In this document: positions 7,840-14,918 of the stretch, piece after piece
Numbering within the stretch: the stretch's first letter is position 1
How the letters are laid out: every line of letters begins with the position of its first letter
Source: Clostridiales bacterium
Lineage (GTDB): Bacteria; Bacillota; Clostridia; Oscillospirales; Oscillospiraceae
DNA: 64,000 bases
Reading direction: 5' to 3'
Assembly (NCBI GenBank): GCA_004558025.1
Contig: SFEG01000003.1
Span: 1 to 64,000, forward strand
The notes under the pieces: generated by a model
Seen by the model: the letters and a program-made list of their open reading frames with translations, nothing else
What the model was told of the DNA's origin: nothing
The model's database searches: none
Position numbers and translations under genes: made by a program

Positions 7840-7933
7840 GAGGATTTGAAAGGCGGCTCTTGGCAACAGTCCGGTGGACTGTTGCAACCGCCGTGGCTTT
7901 TCCGCAGAAAAGCAAATCCCTCCTTCTCCGCCA
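7840..7933. repeat. palindromic element ending in a tRNA 3' end-like sequence
   Basis: Nested inverted repeats: GAGGATTTG (7840-7848) against CAAATCCCTC (7913-7922), GGCGG (7852-7856) against CCGCC (7888-7892), and a central 10-bp perfect hairpin (7863-7872 with 7876-7885). Positions 7912-7933 read like the T-arm and acceptor 3' half of a tRNA-Ser or tRNA-Leu ending in CCA, but no tRNA 5' half is present. It could be an integration scar or a mobile palindrome derived from a tRNA. Confidence 0.5.
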
Positions 7934-7935
7934 TT

Positions 7936-7970
7936 AAAAAAAGCCCCCATCTTTTGGTGGGGGCTTTTTT
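7936..7970. terminator. bidirectional rho-independent terminator
   Basis: AAAGCCCCCA and its complement around an eight-base loop, flanked by A and T runs. It ends the minus-strand XRE gene at 7974. Confidence 0.8.
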
Positions 7971-7973
7971 GCC

Positions 7974-8420
7974 CTATTCATTTGTCCAATGCTTAAGCTT
8001 CGGGAGACTTGTCTCAAAATAAGCCCGTGCCTGCTCGGGCGGCCACTGCTCGTTTGACATGTGGCCGACGAGAAAATCCGTGAGCTGCTCTATGCTCGCG
8101 TAGACAAAATTCCCGTCCGAGTAGCACCACTTACAGTAGTCCTCGTTGAGCTCGCCGTCGGGCTCATGGCTTATGATCGCGTCATCGTCCAGCGGCATGC
8201 CGCAGCACTGGCATATGAGCCTGCGCGGTGAGCCGAGCAGCGTGTTTATCGAAACGTCAAACAGCGCTGACAGCAGCTTCAGCGTTTCCGTATTCGGAAC
8301 GGTGTCGCCGTTTTCCCAGCGCGAAACAGCCTGACGCGTGACAAACAGCTTTTCGGCAAGCTCGTCCTGCGACATGTCCCTGTCCGTTCTGAGCTTTAAA
8401 ATTATATCCTTGGTTTCCAT
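7974..8420 (-). CDS. XRE-family regulator with zinc-ribbon domain
   Basis: A 148-aa protein. Residues 3-57 are a Cro/CI-type helix-turn-helix (MSQDELAEKLFVTRQAVSRW, ending in SINTLLG). Residues 63-140 match the putative zinc-ribbon domain often found in such proteins (CQCCGMPLDDD, then YCKWCYSDG, ending LPKLKHW). It probably regulates nearby genes in response to an unknown signal. The start is the ATG at 8420 with a GGTGG-type site; an in-frame ATG at 8450 would add ten atypical residues. It is separated from the LiaF-like gene upstream by 66 bp and reads the same way, so they may be co-transcribed. Confidence 0.8.
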   Translation of the reverse strand: METKDIILKLRTDRDMSQDELAEKLFVTRQAVSRWENGDTVPNTETLKLLSALFDVSINTLLGSPRRLICQCCGMPLDDDAIISHEPDGELNEDYCKWCYSDGNFVYASIEQLTDFLVGHMSNEQWPPEQARAYFETSLPKLKHWTNE

Positions 8421-8486
8421 TATTATCACCACCCGGAACCATATTATCACCGTTTGGGAGAGCCGTAAAGCAACGCGCTGTTGCTC

Positions 8487-9158
8487 TTATTTTATATCAA
8501 TGCCGCCGAATACGCAGGTATCGTTTATGTACAGCGTGTGCTCGCCGCTGCGGCCGGCGCCTGTTTTGTCGTCAACTCCGCCGAATATCGAGGTCGAGCG
8601 GACTTTTATCTTGATATCGGCGGGAACATAGATCGTTATTCCGCCGAAAATCGCCTTTGCGTTTATCACGCAGTCGCCGTTTATGATCGCGCGCCGCAGG
8701 TCGCACTCGACAGCGCCGAATACGGCGTTGAGCTCGGTGCCCTTAAACTCTTCTCCGGAAAAATCAAGCTTTGCGCCGGAGAATATGCCGCTTCCGCTGC
8801 CGGACACCCAGCCCTCCGTATCACCTCCGCTGCGCCTGCCGCCGGGGCGGACAGCGCCGATGATGAGCCGTATGCCGATTATTACGATCACTGCGGGCAC
8901 GAGCAGCTTCCACAGCAGCGAAAAATCCAGTACCTTCTGATAGCACAGCAGCGGTATCACGCCGATGCACAGGAATATTATGCTGCATGTTTTGTCGCGC
9001 TCGGAGATGAGTCCGATAAGGCTCGGGATGATGAAAAACAGCGTCCACCAGCCGTCAAAAAATATGTTTATGTCCGTGATGCCGAGCGCGTTGAGCGCAA
9101 GGATGACGCCAATCGCTACGAGGGCTATGCCCCAAAGGATCCCGCTTGTCTTTTTCAT
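8487..9158 (-). CDS. LiaF-like membrane protein
   Basis: A 223-aa protein with four hydrophobic segments in residues 7-105 (GILWGIALVAIGVILALNALG; WWTLFFIIPSLIGLI; SIIFLCIGVIPLLCY; LLVPAVIVIIGIRLIIGAV), then a glycine/serine linker and a beta-rich C-terminal domain at about residues 125-223 (AVFGAVECDLRRAIINGDCVI; FGGITIYVPADIKIKV; CVFGGIDIK). This matches the LiaF/YvqF family, which restrains cell-envelope-stress two-component systems in Bacillota. No LiaRS-type pair lies next to it here. The ATG follows an AGGAGA site. Its role in envelope stress is by family only. Confidence 0.75.
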   Translation of the reverse strand: MKKTSGILWGIALVAIGVILALNALGITDINIFFDGWWTLFFIIPSLIGLISERDKTCSIIFLCIGVIPLLCYQKVLDFSLLWKLLVPAVIVIIGIRLIIGAVRPGGRRSGGDTEGWVSGSGSGIFSGAKLDFSGEEFKGTELNAVFGAVECDLRRAIINGDCVINAKAIFGGITIYVPADIKIKVRSTSIFGGVDDKTGAGRSGEHTLYINDTCVFGGIDIK

Positions 9159-9186
9159 ATCGTCTCTCCTTGAAAAACGTTATTCA

Positions 9187-9236
9187 GGTCGTTTGTCAGG
9201 CCCGTCAGATAGTGGCCGAAAGATCGTAAAACTCGC
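9187..9236 (-). pseudogene. 50-bp scar matching the 3' end of the XRE gene at 10639
   Basis: Positions 9187-9236 match 10654-10705 closely (GTCGTTTGTCAGGCC, CAGATAGT, GGCCGAAAGA shared) with one base missing. It is the C-terminal coding end of the small XRE regulator further on and has no open frame of its own. A past duplication or recombination would explain it. Confidence 0.5.
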
Positions 9237-9268
9237 TGAGTATAGTTAATGTGAAATCTTAAAGAAAA

Positions 9269-9302
9269 GCCCGGTATCACGTCAAGCGGCGCGATGCCGG
9301 GC
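9269..9302. terminator. terminator of the trpB remnant
   Basis: GCCCGGTATC pairs with GATGCCGGGC (9293-9302) with one G-U pair. T-rich tracts follow in both directions. Confidence 0.65.
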
Positions 9303-9314
9303 ATCTTTTTTGCC

Positions 9315-10237
9315 TTAATCTATTTCATTGCCGGGAAATTTGGGGATGCCGTCAAAGCCGGCCTGCAGATCAGCATCCGTGGGAATGTAATCGCTCATCT
9401 CGCCGTTATGGAATTTTTCATAGGCAACCATATCAAAATAGCCGGTGCCGGTCAGCCCGAAGAGTATGGTTTTTTCCTCTCCGCTCTCCCGGCAGCGAAG
9501 TGCTTCGTCAATAGCCACACGGATGGCGTGGCTGGATTCGGGAGCGGGCAGGATGCCTTCTACACGGGCAAATTGCTCCGCGGCTTCGAAAACCTTGGTC
9601 TGCTCTACGCTGACGGCTTCCATAAGCCCATCATGGTAAAGCTGGGACAGAGTGGAGCTCATTCCGTGATAGCGAAGACCGCCGGCGTGGTTGGGCGAGG
9701 GGATGAATCCGGAGCCCAGCGTGTACATTTTGGCCAGAGGACAGACCATGCCGGTGTCGCAGAAGTCGTAGGCAAATTTGCCGCGGGTAAAGGAGGGGCA
9801 GGAGGCCGGCTCTACGGCGATGATGCGATAATCCTGCTCGCCGCGCAGCTTTTCACCCATGAAGGGAGAGATCAGTTCGCCCAGGTTGGAGCCGCCGCCG
9901 GCGCAGCCGATGATAATGTCGGGCTTGATGCCGTATTTGCCCAAAGCAGCTTTGCTTTCCAGTCCGATCACACTCTGATGCAGCAGGACCTGATTCAGTA
10001 CGCTGCCAAGCACATAGCGATAGCCGGGCGTAGAGGTGGCGACCTCCACCGCCTCGCTGATGGCGCAGCCCAATGAGCCGGTCAAGCCCTGCTTTTTGGC
10101 ATAATAGGCTTGTGCGTGCCGGGATTGAGCAGCGGGGCGGGCTTGTTCTTCATGTCTGCACGGACGTTGTACCATGCTTTGGGCATCTCGCTCTCATCCA
10201 GATAGATCTTGTAAGGGATCGTGTTTTTGTTGCTCAT
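9315..10237 (-). pseudogene. trpB: trpB2-type tryptophan synthase beta gene with two deletions
   Basis: The true start is the ATG at 10237 after AGGAGA (MSNKNTIPYKIYLDESEMPKA). After about 43 codons (NPGTHK) the frame shifts into a segment that should lie about 65 codons further on (AQAYYAKKQGLT). That in turn is joined directly to TGSLGCAISEAVEV, skipping the next 60 or so residues. The pyridoxal-lysine region (GSHKLNSA in intact TrpB2) and part of the active site are gone; the C-terminal 240 residues (CAGGGSN phosphate loop, PSPNHAGGLRYHG, FGLTGTGYFD) are well preserved. Both junctions lie at short repeats. TrpB2 makes tryptophan from indole and serine; this copy cannot. A tryptophan T-box still precedes it. 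Confidence 0.85.
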
Positions 10238-10261
10238 GGTTTTGTCTCCTTTTCTACTGAA

Positions 10262-10517
10262 TTGAATTGGGACAAAAGAAAACGCTTCTGCGGTGCCACC
10301 CGGCTTGACGCAATCGTTATTGCGCCCTCTCTGTGTATGCTATCACATACCGCGTTTTGTTAACGGAGACGCAGACTCTCCGGCGCACCTATTGCCATCG
10401 GCATTCGGATTGCCCTCGGAAGGCCATTCGTTTCTGCTCTCGGCACCGCCTTTCCACCACCGGCGGCTCTCTGAAGCTCTGATACAGGAAGTACTTACCC
10501 TTCGTCATCGGTTTGTG
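10262..10517 (-). promoter_or_regulatory. T-box leader with UGG (Trp) specifier
   Basis: On the minus strand the conserved T-box GGGTGGCACCGC lies at 10289-10306, downstream of a long stem I region. AGTA and GAA of the specifier-loop S-turn are present, and GAA is followed by TGG at 10426-10424, a tryptophan codon. Uncharged tRNA-Trp would favour antitermination into the trpB gene, which is broken. Confidence 0.85.
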
Positions 10518-10522
10518 TCCTT

Positions 10523-10551
10523 AATTTAGCACAGTGCGTGGGTGATGCCAA
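10523..10551 (-). promoter_or_regulatory. promoter of the Trp T-box transcript
   Basis: Read on the minus strand: TTGGCA (10551-10546), 17-bp spacer, TAAATT (10528-10523) with an upstream TGC extended element. Confidence 0.6.
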
Positions 10552-10638
10552 GAAAAAATTAAAAACACCGGCAGAATATTTGCGAAAGCCTTTCGGGAAT
10601 GTCCTCGGTTCATGCTCTGAAGATTTTTATAGAAAACC

Positions 10639-10857
10639 TTATTTATAGCTTTTAGGGTCGTTTGTCAGGCCTATCAGATAGTCGGCCGAAAGACCGTAGA
10701 ACCGGCAAAGCTTTATAAGATCGTCGATCTTGAGCTCTGCGCGCCCCGACTCGATATGACTGTAGCCCTGCTGAGACTTGTTGAGCACCTGCCCGATTTT
10801 TGCCTGCGTATAATCCCTGTCCTCGCGAACAGCGCGTATTATATCCCGATAATTCAT
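10639..10857 (-). CDS. small XRE-family repressor
   Basis: A 72-aa protein that is almost entirely a Cro/CI helix-turn-helix (YTQAKIGQVLNKSQQGYSHIE, then LCRFYGLSADYLIGL). An AGGAGA site precedes the ATG. The start faces a nested palindrome at 10895-10934 that overlaps the promoter of the divergent small-protein cluster, so it probably represses that cluster and perhaps itself. A degenerate copy of its 3' end lies at 9187-9236. No effector domain is present, so induction must act through the DNA-binding domain, another protein or proteolysis. Confidence 0.85.
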   Translation of the reverse strand: MNYRDIIRAVREDRDYTQAKIGQVLNKSQQGYSHIESGRAELKIDDLIKLCRFYGLSADYLIGLTNDPKSYK

Positions 10858-10894
10858 GTCGATCTCCTGAATGATATTTAGGAAAAAATATCAC

Positions 10895-10934
10895 ACTCAA
10901 TCTTTGAGTATTAACAATTACTCAAAGATTGAGT
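10895..10934. promoter_or_regulatory. double palindromic operator for the XRE repressor
   Basis: ACTCAATCTTTGAGT (10895-10909) is repeated in inverted orientation as ACTCAAAGATTGAGT (10920-10934). Each copy is itself nearly palindromic (ACTCA...TGAGT). Centres are 25 bp apart. The right copy lies between the -35 and -10 boxes of the plus-strand promoter. Confidence 0.75.
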
Positions 10935-10939
10935 ATAAT
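10911..10939 (+). promoter_or_regulatory. promoter of the small-protein cluster
   Basis: TTAACA (10911-10916), 17-bp spacer, TATAAT (10934-10939). The spacer is filled by the right-hand operator copy, so bound repressor would block RNA polymerase. Confidence 0.75.
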
Positions 10940-10983
10940 CACCTTGAAATTACAATTCTTCGGTGTGGAGGGAGGTGCCGACG

Positions 10984-11169
10984 GTGTCAAGATGCTATTA
11001 CCTTGATTACAGGTCATACGGTCTGCTGTCTTCCGCAAACGACAAATATATATGCAGATTATGTAAGCAGGAATTTGCAGCGGACAGCGCACAGGTAAGG
11101 TACACCTGCAATTCAGACAGCGGAGACCGGTACAAAGACTGCGAAGTTTACAGATATCATACAAAATAA
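10984..11169 (+). CDS. 61-aa cysteine-rich protein
   Basis: A 61-aa protein starting at a GTG eight bases after a GGAGGGAGG site. It has five cysteines, with an ICRLC zinc-knuckle-like motif near residues 23-27 and single cysteines at 4, 42 and 53 (CYYLDYRSYG, RYTCNSDSGDRY, KDCEVYRYH). It could bind one metal ion. First gene of an apparent operon of four under the XRE operator. I recognise no function. Earlier in-frame GTG codons lie inside or before the ribosome binding site and are less likely. Confidence 0.55.
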   Translation: MSRCYYLDYRSYGLLSSANDKYICRLCKQEFAADSAQVRYTCNSDSGDRYKDCEVYRYHTK

Positions 11170-11196
11170 TTTTTATTAATTAAGGAGGATGTTGGC

Positions 11197-11310
11197 GTGG
11201 AGAAAAAGACTTGCCCCGTATGCGGCTTTACCGCGCGGCCGCTCTGCTCGGATTATGGGATACATTGGCGGTATTGCTGCGAAAGATGCAAGACCATTTT
11301 TGTTGCGTAA
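11197..11310 (+). CDS. 37-aa zinc-ribbon miniprotein
   Basis: A 37-codon frame starting at a GTG seven bases after AAGGAGGA. It holds two CxxC-type pairs, CPVCG near residues 6-10 and CCERC near 27-31, spaced like a four-cysteine zinc ribbon, and is otherwise basic and aromatic (SDYGIHWRY). Second in the XRE-controlled cluster. Too small for enzyme activity; it may bind RNA, DNA or a protein partner. No family is recognised. Confidence 0.55.
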   Translation: MEKKTCPVCGFTARPLCSDYGIHWRYCCERCKTIFVA

Positions 11311-11325
11311 AAGGAGAGAAAGACA

Positions 11326-11472
11326 ATGTTAAGAAGAATAGCATCAAAAGCAGTACTCTATGTGAGTGATATGTTCAAATGTAGCACCTGCGGTTACGCA
11401 ATGCGCGTCCGCGTACTCGGCGACACATGCAGATGTCCGCAGTGCGGCGCAACGATGCGCCGTATGGGATAG
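11326..11472 (+). CDS. 48-aa zinc-ribbon miniprotein
   Basis: A 48-aa frame with an AAAGGAGA site eight bases before the ATG. The N-terminus is basic (MLRRIASKAVLYV). The rest is a rubredoxin-like zinc ribbon with CSTCGYAMRVRV and CPQCGATMRR. Third gene of the cluster, 15 bp after the previous stop. Like its neighbour it probably binds one zinc ion. Function unknown. Confidence 0.6.
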   Translation: MLRRIASKAVLYVSDMFKCSTCGYAMRVRVLGDTCRCPQCGATMRRMG

Positions 11473-11511
11473 AGGGAGAATGGTACAGGTTTTTATAAGG
11501 AGGTTGTAAAT

Positions 11512-12036
11512 ATGGGTTTATTTGACGGTGGCGCGAAAAAAGAGCAGCTTGCTGAAGAGATAACGGAGAAAATGAGAAAGTCCGCTCTTATCAACACGCT
11601 TTGCTTATTTGAGGAAAAGGAAGAAGAATGGATACACAGCATAGTCAACTACGATGACAATGGAAATCGCAAGGTGATCGTAGCTCCGAATGTGTTTTAT
11701 ATTTACCGTTTCGGCAAGGAATTCAATGTGAATTTCAACACCGAAACCGGAGATTTTGCCGAGGTATCAAAAACGTATATTGCTGATGATCTGTATCTTA
11801 GATTTTCATCGTTGGGATTTCGACCGTTGACAGTGCGACTGAATGAGAAAGGGCGTGAAGAAATATCGCTCGGAAAGATGCTGTTTCTGTTGGCTACGAC
11901 GATTAGAGAACGAATGCAGAACATGTATCCCAATATAGAGTTTTCGGAGATAAACGAGACGTGTTATACTCAAGGCAAGGAGCATGTAGCATTTACTTAT
12001 GCTATTCCAAAAAAGCCGTTTATAGAATGGATATGA
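11512..12036 (+). CDS. hypothetical 174-aa protein of the XRE cluster
   Basis: A 174-aa soluble protein with a strong AAGGAGG site before the ATG. It starts with a glycine-rich turn and a charged helix (KKEQLAEEITEKMRKSA), followed by beta-strand-rich sequence (RKVIVAPNVFYIYRFGKEFNVNF) and a second helical part (GKMLFLLATTIRERMQNMYP). No membrane segment, signal peptide or catalytic motif stands out and I do not recognise the family. It is last in the cluster of three miniproteins and is closed by a terminator at 12041, so it is probably the main product of this inducible unit. Confidence 0.6.
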   Translation: MGLFDGGAKKEQLAEEITEKMRKSALINTLCLFEEKEEEWIHSIVNYDDNGNRKVIVAPNVFYIYRFGKEFNVNFNTETGDFAEVSKTYIADDLYLRFSSLGFRPLTVRLNEKGREEISLGKMLFLLATTIRERMQNMYPNIEFSEINETCYTQGKEHVAFTYAIPKKPFIEWI

Positions 12037-12040
12037 AGAA

Positions 12041-12074
12041 ATAGAGTGCAGATTTTCGATCTGCACTCTATTTT
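12041..12074 (+). terminator. terminator of the small-protein cluster
   Basis: A 13-bp perfect stem (12041-12053 with 12059-12071), five-base loop, then a T run. Confidence 0.85.
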
Positions 12075-12164
12075 GCTTCGCATAATCGCGCTTGCACTTT
12101 GAGCCTGCGGATGTTACAATATCTTGTTGAAAATGCGCTTAAAATGAAAAGGAGGATTTCCTTT

Positions 12165-13256
12165 ATGAAATTAGGTATTGTCGGACTGCCGAATGTCGGT
12201 AAGTCCACACTGTTCAACGCGATAACGAACGCGGGCGCGGAGAGCGCAAACTATCCGTTCTGCACGATAGAGCCGAATGTCGGCATGGTCACCGTGCCGG
12301 ACGAGCGCCTTGACTTTCTCGCGTCGATATACGAGCCGAAGAAATACACCCCTGCGGTCATCGAGTTTGTCGACATAGCCGGACTCGTCAAGGGCGCGTC
12401 CAAAGGCGAGGGTTTGGGGAATAAGTTCCTTTCGAACATCCGCAACACCGACGCTATCGTCCACGTCGTCAGATGCTTTGATGATGAAAACGTCATCCAC
12501 GTCGAGGGCGGTACCGATCCCGCGCGCGATGTCGACATCATTGATCTCGAGCTCATTATGGCCGACATGGAAATGGTCGAGCGCAGGATCGAAAAGGCGA
12601 ACAAAAACGCCAAGGGCGACAAGAAATATCTGCACGAGGCCGAGGTGTTCCAGGGACTTCTTGAGCACCTGAACGAGGGCAAGAGCGTGCGCAGCTACGA
12701 GTGCGAGCCGGACGATATGGAGCTTATCGCGACGAGCGACCTGCTGACCATTAAGCCCGTTATCTATGCCGCGAACATGGATGAGGACGGTATCGCAGAT
12801 TATGAAAACAACGCCTATTATAAGCAACTTTGCGATATCGCCGCCAAAGAAGGCGCGGAGGTTCTGCCCATCTGCGCAAAGCTCGAGGCCGAGATCGCGG
12901 CTCTTGAGCCGGATGAGCGAGAGATGTTCCTTGAGGAGCTCGGCATGAGCCAGTCGGGACTTGACCGCATGATAAAGACCTCATACTCTTTGCTCGGCCT
13001 TATATCCTTCCTTACATGCGGAAGTGATGAGTGCAGAGCCTGGACTATCCGCCGCGGAACGAAGGCTCCCCAGGCGGCCGGCAAGATACACACCGACTTC
13101 GAGCGCGGCTTTATCCGCGCCGAGATCGTCGCCTTCGACGATCTCAAGACCTGCGGCAGCATGGCGGCGGCAAAGGAAAAGGGCCTCGTGCGCTCCGAGG
13201 GCAAGGACTATGTCATGCACGACGGCGATGTTACGCTGTTCAGATTCAATGTGTGA
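12165..13256 (+). CDS. ychF: Obg-like ATPase/GTPase YchF
   Basis: A 363-aa P-loop protein of the Obg family that binds ribosomes and prefers ATP in studied members. The G1 loop GLPNVGKST is at residues 6-14, followed by DIAGLVKGASKGEGLGNKFL (G3 and switch region), a helical hairpin in the middle and a C-terminal TGS domain (ECRAWTIRRGTKAPQAAGKIH to FRFNV). The start is the ATG at 12165 after GGAGG; upstream in-frame codons are atypical. Length matches the family. The stop overlaps the start of the next gene by one base. Confidence 0.95.
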   Translation: MKLGIVGLPNVGKSTLFNAITNAGAESANYPFCTIEPNVGMVTVPDERLDFLASIYEPKKYTPAVIEFVDIAGLVKGASKGEGLGNKFLSNIRNTDAIVHVVRCFDDENVIHVEGGTDPARDVDIIDLELIMADMEMVERRIEKANKNAKGDKKYLHEAEVFQGLLEHLNEGKSVRSYECEPDDMELIATSDLLTIKPVIYAANMDEDGIADYENNAYYKQLCDIAAKEGAEVLPICAKLEAEIAALEPDEREMFLEELGMSQSGLDRMIKTSYSLLGLISFLTCGSDECRAWTIRRGTKAPQAAGKIHTDFERGFIRAEIVAFDDLKTCGSMAAAKEKGLVRSEGKDYVMHDGDVTLFRFNV

Positions 13257-13891
13257 TGGACGAGATAATGTTTGTCCTTGAGCTCATCGGCGCGGCAGCC
13301 TTTGCCGTGTCGGGGGCTATGGTCGCCATCGAGAAGCGGGCCGATATCTTCGGCGTACTGTTTTTGGCGGTGACTACGGCGCTCGGCGGCGGCGTTATCC
13401 GCGACGTGCTCATAGGAAGGATACCGCCGGTCATGTTCGTAAGCTACTGGTATCTGCTCATATCGGTCGTTGCGGCGCTTGCGGTGTTTATAGACGCGTA
13501 TCTCAGAAGCGAGAAGTATAAGCTGCATCTGGACAAGCTCGACGCTGTCAATAATATCTTTGATGCGATAGGCCTTGCGGTGTTTACGGTTTCCGGCATG
13601 AACGCGGCTATGCCCGTGAGCGATAATGTCATCCTCGTTTTGTTCGTCGGCATGTGCACCGGCGTCGGCGGCGGCATGCTGCGCGACGTTATGACCAACA
13701 CCATGCCCAAGGTGCTCAGAAAGCGCGTATACGCGGTCGCGTCGCTTCTCGGCGGCGGACTGTATTACGCGATGTACGCTCTCGGCGTAAATCAGATCGT
13801 GTCGCTCGGCTGCGGAATGCTGCTCATCTTCGCGCTGAGGCTCTTTGCTACGATCTTCAAGTGGAATCTCCCGTCGGTGAAGCTTGATTAA
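13256..13891 (+). CDS. TRIC/UPF0126-family membrane protein
   Basis: A 211-aa integral membrane protein with about seven hydrophobic segments and the internal duplication of this family: FAVSGAMVAIEKRADIFGVL and GGGVIRDVL in the first half, FTVSGMNAA and GGGMLRDVMTN in the second. Family members form trimeric cation channels in the cell membrane. The ATG at 13256 overlaps the ychF stop codon (TGATG), so translation is probably coupled. A second ATG at 13268 would drop four residues. Confidence 0.85.
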   Translation: MDEIMFVLELIGAAAFAVSGAMVAIEKRADIFGVLFLAVTTALGGGVIRDVLIGRIPPVMFVSYWYLLISVVAALAVFIDAYLRSEKYKLHLDKLDAVNNIFDAIGLAVFTVSGMNAAMPVSDNVILVLFVGMCTGVGGGMLRDVMTNTMPKVLRKRVYAVASLLGGGLYYAMYALGVNQIVSLGCGMLLIFALRLFATIFKWNLPSVKLD

Positions 13892-13918
13892 AAATGTGTT
13901 AATTCTGCGCATGCGATA

Positions 13919-13947
13919 TTGACGCTGCGGCAGAGATGTGATATCTT
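13919..13947 (+). promoter_or_regulatory. promoter of the riboswitch-ATPase operon
   Basis: TTGACG (13919-13924), 17-bp spacer, TATCTT (13942-13947) preceded by TGA as an extended -10 element. Confidence 0.65.
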
Positions 13948-13954
13948 AACATAA

Positions 13955-14093
13955 ATAAAAGGGAGTAGCGTGCGCCATACGGCGTTCGGCATGTCGTCAT
14001 CTCAACCGTCAGGTTCGGTGTGCCGAGTACGATATTGTATTTTGTATTTGCAAGACTTTTACGGCAAGAATATTGCTGTGAAAGTCTTTTTTT
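13955..14093 (+). promoter_or_regulatory. yybP-ykoY (manganese) riboswitch with terminator
   Basis: Contains the hallmark GGGAGTAGCG (13961-13970), GTCGTCATCTC (13993-14003) and AAGACTTTTACGGCAAG (14052-14068) of the yybP-ykoY class, which senses Mn2+. The last piece also forms a stem with AAAGTCTT (14081-14088) followed by T residues, an intrinsic terminator that ligand binding would prevent. It precedes a CorC-like gene and a P-type ATPase, a gene class known to follow this riboswitch. Confidence 0.8.
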
Positions 14094-14138
14094 ATATTTT
14101 AATTTAGAAAGTTTAGAAAGGATTTGAGAAATCAACAA

Positions 14139-14918
14139 ATGGACACAGATTACTTCACGCTTGTTCTCGGCGAGCTCGTGCCCAAGCGCATCGCAATGAA
14201 GCGCTCGGACAGCATCGCCCGTTCCGTGAGCGGACTGATGATCGTAATGTCGTCGGTCTTGAAGCCTGTAATATGGCTGCTGACCGTTTCAACGAACGCG
14301 GTGCTGCGGCTGTGCGGGATAGACCCGAATGACAATGCGGAGGAAGTGTCCGAAGAGGAAATAATCATGATGCTCGACGAGGGAGAGGAAGCGGGCTCTA
14401 TCGAAAGCGGCGAAAAGAAGCTTATAAAAAATGTTTTTGCTCTCAACGACACCTCCGCCGAGAACGTTATGGTGCATCGCTCGCAGGTCTGCTTCCTCCG
14501 GATGGACGATCCCCGCGAAAAGCTGCTGGACGAAATTGCAGAAAGCGGTTATTCGCGTTTCCCCGTCTGCGGAGAGAGTGTCGGCGGTGTTGTCGGCATA
14601 ATCACGCTTGAGGATATACTCGAGGAGCTTGTAGGCGAGATATGGGACGAAAACGATGAGATAACGGAGAACATAAAAAAGCACCAGGACGGAAGCTGCG
14701 GCATACTCGGCAGCACGCCGCTTCAGGAAATGTGCTATGAGCTCAAATGCAGGATCGACAGCCAGGCCGATACTGTCGGCGGCTGGGTCATCGAGCAGCT
14801 CGGAGCTATTCCGTCAAACGGAGACAGCTTCGACTGCGGAGATATGTATATTACGGTCACATCGACGGACAAAAGACGTGTGCTCGAAGTCAATGTGAAT
14901 ATGAAGGAGGAAGCATAA
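14139..14918 (+). CDS. shortened CorC/HlyC-type CBS membrane protein
   Basis: About 259 aa, against more than 400 in the family. The N-terminus MDTD runs straight into the last part of the CNNM transmembrane domain (YFTLVLGELVPKRIAMK), so about 100 residues with most membrane helices are missing. The CBS pair is also fused internally: SRFPVCGES is joined to VGGVVGIITLEDILEELVGEIWDE, skipping about 60 residues. Both deletions keep the frame. The C-terminal CorC_HlyC domain (from about residue 185) is complete. Family members transport or sense divalent metals; this one may be non-functional. The start could also be a TTG at 14124. It is followed directly by the ATPase gene. Confidence 0.7.
   Translation: MDTDYFTLVLGELVPKRIAMKRSDSIARSVSGLMIVMSSVLKPVIWLLTVSTNAVLRLCGIDPNDNAEEVSEEEIIMMLDEGEEAGSIESGEKKLIKNVFALNDTSAENVMVHRSQVCFLRMDDPREKLLDEIAESGYSRFPVCGESVGGVVGIITLEDILEELVGEIWDENDEITENIKKHQDGSCGILGSTPLQEMCYELKCRIDSQADTVGGWVIEQLGAIPSNGDSFDCGDMYITVTSTDKRRVLEVNVNMKEEA

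Noticed and set aside
7664..7915. An 83-codon minus-strand frame
   Set aside because: It runs through the repeat array and the terminator hairpin and has no ribosome binding site.
7912..7933. A tRNA gene
   Set aside because: Only a 3' half-like segment is present; no D-arm, anticodon arm or 5' acceptor strand precedes it.
13031..13255. An N-terminal extension of the TRIC-type protein inside ychF
   Set aside because: The extension is a frame-shifted copy of ychF coding sequence; the hydrophobic protein starts at 13256.
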